From Pseudomonas petrae (GTDB lineage: Bacteria; Pseudomonadota; Gammaproteobacteria; Pseudomonadales; Pseudomonadaceae), in NCBI RefSeq assembly GCF_021728295.1, contig NZ_JAKJXE010000002.1:248001-312000 (forward strand): 64,000 nt of DNA, in the 5' to 3' direction. Under the pieces are notes generated by a model. It did no database searches. It worked only from the letters and a program-made list of their open reading frames with translations, and was not told where the DNA came from. The position numbers and the translations under genes were made by a program. Below are positions 58,438 to 64,000 of this stretch, piece after piece (positions within the stretch are counted from its first letter, which is position 1; each line of letters opens with the position of its first letter).

Positions 58438-59286
58438 ATGACTACGGCGATCGCGTGGCTGGACGGCCAATACTTCCAGGCGGATCAGATGACTTTTTCG
58501 CCTGACACTCACTCGCTTTCTTATGCCTCATCGGTGTACGAGGGCATGCGCAGTTACGGCGCAAACATTTTCAAATGCGAGGAACATCTGCAACGTCTGC
58601 AACAGTCGGCGCAGTTGTTTAAACACGAGTTGCGCTACAGTAACGCCATGCTGACCGACGTTTGCAATGAACTTCTGGTGCGCAACGAATTTGTAGACGC
58701 TTACATCAAAATCGTCGTGTTCTATGACAACGCCGACGTGAGCTTCATGGGGCGTGGCTGTCGCACCAAAGTGGTGATATTTGTCCTGCCATTCGCACCC
58801 AAGTCCGCCACCACACCTTACCGTCTGACGATTGCCAATTGGCGCCGAGCTCCCGCTCACTGTCACCCCTATCAGGCGAAGAACTCGTCCACGTATGCGC
58901 TCAGCTTCTTGAGCTTTCGTGACAAAAGTGACGCATTCGACGATGTGCTGTTCCTTTCGACGACTGACACCGTCTGCGAGTCGAGTGGATCCAACATCTT
59001 TTTTGTAAAGGGAAACCAACTCATTACGCCGACCACCGAAATGGCCTTGGCAGGTATTACCCGTCGCGTCATCATTGAAGAACTGTCTCACACACTGGAT
59101 TTGCAGGTTGTGCAACGCGATATCTCCTGCTCGGAACTGGGCCACTTTGACAGCGCCTTTCTATGTGGCACCGCCATGGAAATCAACGAGGTCTGCCAAA
59201 TTGATGACGTCGTTTATGAAAGGAGTTCATGCGTCGCATGGCTGGTCGCGGAATACAAAAAAAACGTGATGCGCGCCTCGTGCTAA
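58438..59286 (+). CDS. Class IV (branched-chain-type) aminotransferase
   Basis: 282-residue fold-type IV PLP enzyme. YEGMRSY (34-40) matches the IlvE/DAAT substrate loop, Lys148 in HPYQAKNSSTY is the Schiff-base Lys, Glu181 in TVCESSGSNIFFV contacts the pyridine N, and TEMALAGITRRVI holds the phosphate loop. Shorter than housekeeping IlvE (about 307). As the last gene of the operon it probably interconverts a pathway amino acid and oxo acid or performs a lyase reaction, as ADC lyase relatives do. Confidence 0.86.
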   Translation: MTTAIAWLDGQYFQADQMTFSPDTHSLSYASSVYEGMRSYGANIFKCEEHLQRLQQSAQLFKHELRYSNAMLTDVCNELLVRNEFVDAYIKIVVFYDNADVSFMGRGCRTKVVIFVLPFAPKSATTPYRLTIANWRRAPAHCHPYQAKNSSTYALSFLSFRDKSDAFDDVLFLSTTDTVCESSGSNIFFVKGNQLITPTTEMALAGITRRVIIEELSHTLDLQVVQRDISCSELGHFDSAFLCGTAMEINEVCQIDDVVYERSSCVAWLVAEYKKNVMRASC

Positions 59287-59871
59287 CCGGCTGGGGGAGC
59301 CTATTCAACGTTTTTTATCGGGCGCCAAATATCGAGGACTTACACGTATGCTCGAATCCAGGGGCCTCCCTCGAAGAGAAATATTTTCGCTCAGCCCCTC
59401 AATGAAGCCACGTTCAGGGGGGTAGGGCACTTGGGTCGAAACCGGTATCGCCAGCGATTGACTCAGCACCAGCGTAGGCCTTTGATCACAGTGTCATCGG
59501 CAATTAGGTGATGCTGTTCAATGCTTGATTCAGCTACTTCGAGTTTGATGTTCTCGAACTATTCCACCCATTAGCCTGTGGGGCCATTGCCCCACGGGCT
59601 CGCTGTGTTTTGCTCAAAATATCCTTTCCGTTTGTGATCCAACGGTAGCGCGTCCCTTGCTCATTTCGTAGGACCAGGATCGTGGTAATAGAGCTATCCG
59701 GTACGCGGACCGAACTGAAACTGCCGTTACGCCGGTACGCCGAGGTACTGAGAAAAAAGGCGCTGGCGTCGATAGATGCCAAGAAATTGCCTATAAACAA
59801 TGGAGAGCGACGAGGCGCTCGTCCTACACCATCCGCTGTTTCCCAGAGGCTAGAAGCCCGGAGTGTCATCG
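59287..59871. other. Non-coding right flank of the island
   Basis: 585 bases with no defensible gene. Holds a strong hairpin at 59573-59600. Short frames at 59534-59890 (minus) and 59682-59885 (plus) overlap each other and the catalase start and look non-functional. Confidence 0.6.
59573..59600. terminator. Strong hairpin, possible terminator of the biosynthetic operon
   Basis: AGCCTGTGGGGC, 4-base loop, GCCCCACGGGCT: 12-base stem with one G-T pair. Only a weak T-run follows (TGTTTTGC). It lies 287 bases beyond the last operon gene. Confidence 0.5.
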
Positions 59872-60957
59872 ATGATCGACCGTGAACCACCGTATCCCCG
59901 TAAACCCCCGTTGAGCACGTCCGCGAAACTGGCGGGTCTGGCCGGCATCGGCCTGGTCGTACTGGTCGCCGCCGGCGCGTTTGCCTACGTCAATGGCAGC
60001 CTCGACCCGCAGCGACTGACGCCAGCGCGCGTCGTTGACGTGTTCGAGCGCAACAACGGTGTTCACCCCGGTTACCGCCGTAACCACCCGAAAGGCATCT
60101 GCGTCGCCGGCTACTTCGAGAGCAATGGCGCCGCTGCCAGCCTGTCCAAAGCTGAAGTATTCGCCAGCGGGCGCACGCCGGTGATCGGCCGTCTGGCCGT
60201 GCCCACCGGCAATCCGTATTCTCCCGACAGCGCCGCGCCCCTGCGCAGTTTCGCCGTGCAGTTCACCCAGCCCAATGGCCAGCAGTGGCGCACCGGCATG
60301 AACAGCATGCCGGTGTTTCCGGTCGGGACGCCCGAGGCCTTCATCGATCTGCAAATTGCCACCGGGCCTGACCCCAAGACCGGCAAGCCCGACCCTGCAA
60401 AACCCCCGGCGTTTTTCGCCGCGCACCCGGAAGCCCAGCCGTTTCTGGCCTGGGTCAAGACCGCCAAGCCTTCGGCCAGCTTCGTCACCGAGACCTACAA
60501 CAGCGTCAACGCCTTCGTGCTGGTGGACGCCGGCGGCAAGCGTCAGGCGGTGCGCTGGAGTCTGGTGCCGGAATCCACCGATACGGCACCGGCGCCGGAT
60601 GCCAAGGACTATCTGGACAAGGACCTCAGCGAAAAACTTGCCAGCGGACCCCAGCGCTGGAAGCTGGTACTGACGCTGGCCAACCCTCAGGACCCGACCA
60701 ACGATGCGTCCAAAGCCTGGTCCGGCGAGCACAAGACCGTGGACGCCGGGACCCTGGTGGTTAATTCCGACAGCCCGCAACTGAATGGCGACTGCCGCGA
60801 CATCAATTACGACCCGCTGATCCTGCCCAGTGGCATTGAAGGCTCGGATGACCCGCTGCTCGCCGCGCGCTCGGCAGCCTACGCCGCGTCATACATGCGT
60901 CGCACCGGTGAAGTCGATCAGTTGAAAGCCGAGCCCGCCCAGGAGAAACAGCCATGA
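59872..60957 (+). CDS. Catalase-like heme peroxidase (SrpA family)
   Basis: 361 residues. An N-terminal membrane anchor or uncleaved signal (LAGLAGIGLVVLVAAGAFAYV, about residues 22-40 in two runs) is followed by a short catalase core: catalytic His in YRRNHPKGICVAGYF, Asn-containing SFAVQFTQPNG, and the proximal Tyr in RSAAYAASYMRR. Lacks the full catalase length, as SrpA-type peroxidases do. ATG at 59872 has GGAG eight bases upstream, better than the GTG at 59863. Coupled to a cytochrome b561 by a four-base overlap. Confidence 0.9.
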   Translation: MIDREPPYPRKPPLSTSAKLAGLAGIGLVVLVAAGAFAYVNGSLDPQRLTPARVVDVFERNNGVHPGYRRNHPKGICVAGYFESNGAAASLSKAEVFASGRTPVIGRLAVPTGNPYSPDSAAPLRSFAVQFTQPNGQQWRTGMNSMPVFPVGTPEAFIDLQIATGPDPKTGKPDPAKPPAFFAAHPEAQPFLAWVKTAKPSASFVTETYNSVNAFVLVDAGGKRQAVRWSLVPESTDTAPAPDAKDYLDKDLSEKLASGPQRWKLVLTLANPQDPTNDASKAWSGEHKTVDAGTLVVNSDSPQLNGDCRDINYDPLILPSGIEGSDDPLLAARSAAYAASYMRRTGEVDQLKAEPAQEKQP

Positions 60958-61499
60958 GTACGCCCGTCAAGCATTTCGCCCCACTGGCGCGCCTGCTGCA
61001 CTGGCTGATGGCGCTGATGGTCATCGCCATGCTGTTCATCGGCGCCGGCATGGTGGCCTCGGTGTCCGAGCGCCACGAGTGGCTGCTGAATCTGCACAAG
61101 CCATTGGGCATCGCGATTCTGCTGCTGGTCATCGTCAGGATCATCGTCCGTGTCACCACCCAAACGCCGCCGTTACCCGCTGACTTGCCGGCGGTGCAGG
61201 CGCTGGCCGCCAAGCTGTCGCATTACGTGCTGTATGCGTTGATGCTGGCGATGCCGCTGATTGGCTGGGCGATGATTTCAGCCGCCGGGGATCCGGTCAT
61301 GCTCGGCAGCTCGGTGCGCCTGCCGTCCATCGTCGGCGCCAACCCGGAAACCTTCGCGCTGCTGCGCAAAGCCCACGCCTACCTGGCGTACCTGTTCTTC
61401 CTGACGATTATGGCGCATCTGGCCGCTGCGCTGTTTCACGGCTGGGTGAGGAGGGATGAAGTGCTGGACAGCATGTTGCGGGGGAAATCGCGGGGTTAA
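60954..61499 (+). CDS. Cytochrome b561
   Basis: 181-residue four-helix di-heme cytochrome b561. Heme His residues are visible in LARLLHWLMALMV, LLNLHKPLGIAIL, AKLSHYVLYALM and KAHAYLAYLFFL / MAHLAAALFHGW. It overlaps the peroxidase gene (ATGA), so it likely passes quinol electrons to the peroxidase in the periplasm. Confidence 0.94.
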   Translation: MSTPVKHFAPLARLLHWLMALMVIAMLFIGAGMVASVSERHEWLLNLHKPLGIAILLLVIVRIIVRVTTQTPPLPADLPAVQALAAKLSHYVLYALMLAMPLIGWAMISAAGDPVMLGSSVRLPSIVGANPETFALLRKAHAYLAYLFFLTIMAHLAAALFHGWVRRDEVLDSMLRGKSRG

Positions 61500-61591
61500 T
61501 GCCTGTCGTCACCGCGATTGACGCCATCGCCAGCGGGCACAAACCCGCTGGCGATGGCGTTTCTGCAGGATGATAAATGTCAGCTCACGCC

Positions 61592-62734
61592 TCAGCGCAG
61601 CACTGACACCATCCGCCCCAGCGTGGTCAGCACATCGCGGGCCAGCTGTTTCGAGCGCTGGCCTGACCAGCCGGTGACGATATCAGGTGCGTCATCGTTG
61701 TCCTTGAACGGCATTTCCAGCGTCAGCGACAGGCACTTGTAGCGCTCGCCGACGCTGTTGCACGCCAGGTTCATGTTGGCCTTGCCCGGCGCCGATTTCG
61801 GATAGCCGTATTGGCTCTGGAAGTCCCGGGTCAAGCCACCCAGCCGCGCGCGGAAATCAGCTTCCAGTTGCGCTTGCTCGTCGGTGTACCCCGGATTGCC
61901 TTCGCAGGCGGCGGTGAAGACGTAGGGGATTTCCTCATCGCCGTGCACGTCGAGGAACATGTCCACGCCGTATTTTTCCATCTGCGCTTTGACGAAGAAC
62001 ACTTCCGGGCTGAGCTCGGGTGTCGCGTCCTGCCAGGCGCGGTTCAGGTCCTTGCCTTGGGCGTTGGTGCGCAGATGCCCGTGGAACGAGCCATCGGGGT
62101 TCATGTGTGGCACCAGATACAGGTCCGCCGAGGCCAGCAAGGCCTGCAACTCGGGGTCGTTTTCCTGCAGCCGTTCGATGATGCCTTCCATGAACCACTC
62201 GGCCATGTGCTCGCCGGGGTGCTGCTGCGCGATGATCCAGATGTTGCGCTTGCCCGCCGCGCCGTCGCCCTTGCGCAGCAGCGGAATGTCACGGCCTTCG
62301 ACACTCTTGCCGGTGGCCAGCAGCTCGGTGCCGGCCTTGCTCAGCGCCTGATCCACCAGCCAGTCGTGGCGCTCGCGGCTGTAGGGTTCGAAGTAGGCGA
62401 ACCACACCTGGGTTTCGCTGGGCGTCAGCTCGAAGTTCAACGCCTTGCCGTCGAACTGGCTCGGCACGCGGAACCAAGTGTTCTGATCGTAGGAGGCCAC
62501 TGCGTTGTAGCCGGTCCAGGCGCGGTTGTAGCTCGACTCGCCGGCGTTGCTCAGGCTGAAGCCGTGGGGCTCGCCGATGTGCAGGCCGTCAACCTTGAAG
62601 TGGAACCATTGGAAATGCGGGCTTCGGGTGTCCGGGCGTATCGCCAGCTGCACCGCTTTGGGGTTGCTGGCGTCGAGCACGACGATGTTACCGCTGTCGA
62701 AGTCGGCGGAGAGGGTAAGGACGGTTTGAGTCAC
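61592..62734 (-). CDS. M14-family zinc carboxypeptidase (AGBL/Nna1-like)
   Basis: 380 residues. An N-terminal beta-sandwich (about 1-120) precedes the M14 peptidase domain: zinc ligands His and Glu in IAQQHPGEHMAEWFMEG, His in MFLDVHGDEEIP, substrate Arg in DLNRAWQD, catalytic Glu in SLTLEMPFKD. This layout is that of the cytosolic carboxypeptidase (M14D) branch, which in eukaryotes removes Glu from tubulin; bacterial substrates are unknown. No signal peptide. Solitary. Confidence 0.9.
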   Translation of the reverse strand: MTQTVLTLSADFDSGNIVVLDASNPKAVQLAIRPDTRSPHFQWFHFKVDGLHIGEPHGFSLSNAGESSYNRAWTGYNAVASYDQNTWFRVPSQFDGKALNFELTPSETQVWFAYFEPYSRERHDWLVDQALSKAGTELLATGKSVEGRDIPLLRKGDGAAGKRNIWIIAQQHPGEHMAEWFMEGIIERLQENDPELQALLASADLYLVPHMNPDGSFHGHLRTNAQGKDLNRAWQDATPELSPEVFFVKAQMEKYGVDMFLDVHGDEEIPYVFTAACEGNPGYTDEQAQLEADFRARLGGLTRDFQSQYGYPKSAPGKANMNLACNSVGERYKCLSLTLEMPFKDNDDAPDIVTGWSGQRSKQLARDVLTTLGRMVSVLR

Positions 62735-62889
62735 GGGAAAGTCCTGGTTGCGTGATTGCTAACACGAGGCCATCGGGAAGCAATCAAGACCTGGGCTGAT
62801 TGCCTCGCTGGGCTGTTATGACAATTACTTTACACGCATCAGGTCGAAGGACGGCGACAGAATATTTCGCCAAAGAGTCAGGGCCGGCT

Positions 62890-63429
62890 TTAGCTGTAAG
62901 CCTCGGCGGTGACCAGCAGGCCGCACAGCAGCATCGTCACCAGCAGCCAGCCGAAATAAACGCGCGGTCTGCGCCGATGCCAGCCGCTGGCGCCCAGAAT
63001 GGCGGCGGGTGCATACAGCGTGCGCCAGAACTGCTCGCTGTTCTGAAACGCCGCCAGGTGTCGGGGATCGGCATCGAGCCAGTGACGGAACTCGATGCGC
63101 TGACTGGCCGTGGCCTGGGGGCTTTGCAGGTGCACGTACCAGCGCAGGGCCTGAAGCAGAATCTCCCGGGCCGGATCATGTTCGGCGGGTTCGCTGACGC
63201 AACGCTCAAGCGCCGCGATCATGCAGCGTTCGACGGTGCTGGCATCCACGTCAAGCAGTTGGGCGATATCGGTGTAGGAAAGGTCGTCGAGGCGGCTCAG
63301 CAGAAACACCTGCTGAACCCTGCGCGGCAGTCGCTGCAGCCGGCGTCGGTACAGGTCGGTTTCGGCGCTTGCGCCCAGCGTAGGCGCAAGGGCGGAGGCG
63401 GTCATCAACGAGTCGAGCGGCTGAGTCAT
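62890..63429 (-). CDS. Sigma-70 region 4/FecR-like (DUF4880) membrane fusion
   Basis: 179 residues. Residues 25-75 match sigma-70 region 4 of FecI-type ECF factors (LPRRVQQVFLLSRLDDLSYTD, VDASTVERCMIAALERC); there is no region 2. Residues 88-138 match the FecR N-terminal DUF4880 segment (ALRWYVHLQSPQATASQRIEF, RHWLDADPRHLAAFQNSEQF). A membrane helix follows at about 157-177 (VYFGWLLVTMLLCGLLVTA). It ends there, with no periplasmic domain. Start at 63429 (MTQPLDSLMT) where the domain begins. Looks like a fused, cut-down FecI-FecR pair. Confidence 0.8.
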   Translation of the reverse strand: MTQPLDSLMTASALAPTLGASAETDLYRRRLQRLPRRVQQVFLLSRLDDLSYTDIAQLLDVDASTVERCMIAALERCVSEPAEHDPAREILLQALRWYVHLQSPQATASQRIEFRHWLDADPRHLAAFQNSEQFWRTLYAPAAILGASGWHRRRPRVYFGWLLVTMLLCGLLVTAEAYS

Positions 63430-63653
63430 GGCGTCTTGCTCACTGTTTGAATAGCGGCGGTCGCGGAAAACAATGGGGTGTGTTCGGATTTTTTGGAAGC
63501 TTTTACTGAATGTGTCAGTTTTTGACAGCAGCGACGGTTCATCGCTCGATCCATTTGCTATGATGCGCGCCATCGAAAGACAGATCACTGTCGAACCTTC
63601 TTCATTAGCCTGAAGACGCAACACCCGGCCGAACCCAGACCCGAAAAGGGCAT

Positions 63654-63682
63654 AAAAAAAAGACCCGGCAATAAGCCGGGTC
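63654..63682 (-). terminator. Terminator of the Lrp/AsnC gene
   Basis: Minus strand: GACCCGGC, 5-base loop, GCCGGGTC followed by eight T. About 195 bases past the stop of the Lrp-type gene. Confidence 0.85.
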
Positions 63683-63771
63683 AAAAACCGTGATTAGCCT
63701 GATGAGGAGATAATCCGAAAGCCGACCTAAGGCTTCTGGGTTACCAACCAGTCTCGCGACCGGTTGCGCTC

Positions 63772-63790
63772 AATAATAATCATTCCCATT
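63772..63790. promoter_or_regulatory. Fur-box-like AT-rich site
   Basis: AATAATAATCATTCCCATT resembles the NATAAT hexamer series of Pseudomonas Fur boxes. It lies between the Lrp stop and its terminator, so no obvious promoter uses it; weak call. Confidence 0.25.
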
Positions 63791-63876
63791 TGAGAGTCAA
63801 TGCTTTTTTCGCGCCCCAGTGAAAATAGCTTTTGCCCGTGGGCGGTTCCTGCTTCGCCTCTCAGTCAATCGGCATA

Positions 63877-64000
63877 TCAGTCGATCGGCAATTCTGTCGT
63901 GCGCTTCACCACACTCATTGCAATGTTCGAATGCGCCTCCTGCACATGGGGGCTTTGCAACAGGTGGTCGCGCAAAAAGCGCTCGTAGCTGGCGATGTCC
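63877..64000 (-). CDS. Lrp/AsnC-family regulator (C-terminal end only)
   Basis: The last 41 codons of a gene entering from the right edge. The translation DIASYERFLRDHLLQSPH to VVKRTTELPID is the C-terminal part of the RAM/ligand-binding domain of Lrp/AsnC regulators, ending with the typical S-V-V-K-R-T-T-E-L-P-I. The HTH and most of the ligand domain lie outside. Confidence 0.9.
   Translation of the reverse strand, partial: DIASYERFLRDHLLQSPHVQEAHSNIAMSVVKRTTELPID

Noticed and set aside
50860..59286. Identification as the streptozotocin or another named pathway
   Set aside because: Only the cupin and HDO domain types are shared with SznF; order and neighbours differ, so naming the product would be speculation.
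59534..59890. Overlapping plus and minus frames before the catalase gene
   Set aside because: Neither has a ribosome site or known family; one overlaps the catalase start.

Overview
The window is a chromosomal segment of a Pseudomonas species (fluorescens/putida/syringae type). The evidence is the gacA-uvrC-pgsA-tRNA-Gly-tRNA-Cys order at the left end, the high G+C coding style, the OprD-type porin, GacA and gcl-hyi-glxR proteins, and many Pseudomonas-style REP palindromes. Most of the window is ordinary core or strain-variable metabolism. One stretch (about 50.0-59.8 kb) looks foreign.

Layout. 1-4.3 kb: 3' part of gacA, then uvrC, pgsA, tRNA-Gly, tRNA-Cys, sodC and tRNA-Leu. 4.3-8.3 kb: a second UvrA-type ATPase, a small acidic ORF and topoisomerase IB. 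8.4-11 kb: modABC molybdate importer with a ModE-like box. 11-13.9 kb: nitronate monooxygenase, then an AcuR/AcuI-like pair with two matching palindromes. 13.9-14.8 kb: RES/Xre toxin-antitoxin. 15-17.5 kb: Ada with a degenerate zinc site; copC-copD. 17.7-21.3 kb: chemoreceptor, a possible small regulated transcript, OprD-family porin. 21.5-26.3 kb: glyoxylate carboligase pathway (gcl-hyi-glxR) with a divergent LysR gene. 26.3-30 kb: REP cluster, hydratase, DUF2790 protein, LysR gene and DMT exporter. 30.1-35.2 kb: TetR, MFS, SDR, thiolase and enoyl-CoA hydratase, a beta-oxidation-like set. 35.4-38.3 kb: YebC-family protein, a seven-unit REPIN array, an LRR-kinase. 38.4-42.3 kb: TetR/MFS pair, TspO, NmrA-like/HxlR pair. 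42.3-45.6 kb: a KaiC-like ATPase operon with a soluble histidine kinase. 46.1-48.2 kb: aldo/keto reductase and AraC regulator. 48.4-50 kb: a gene broken by an in-frame TAA.

The most interesting locus is 50.86-59.29 kb. Six co-directional, tightly spaced genes encode an ATP-grasp ligase, a cupin plus heme-oxygenase-like di-iron oxidase fusion, a single-chain full ABC exporter with asymmetric ATPase sites, a BioF2/GNAT-like acyltransferase, an Fe(II)/2OG dioxygenase and a class IV aminotransferase. There is no NRPS or PKS. G+C is visibly lower than in the flanks, and both sides hold degenerate or non-coding DNA. I read it as a horizontally acquired operon for an amino-acid-derived small molecule and its export. 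The product is unknown to me. The cupin/di-iron pairing recalls N-N or N-O bond forming enzymes such as SznF, but with the domain order reversed.

59.9-64 kb returns to core style: a catalase-like peroxidase with cytochrome b561, an M14 carboxypeptidase, a sigma-region-4/FecR-like membrane fusion, and the 3' end of an Lrp/AsnC regulator.
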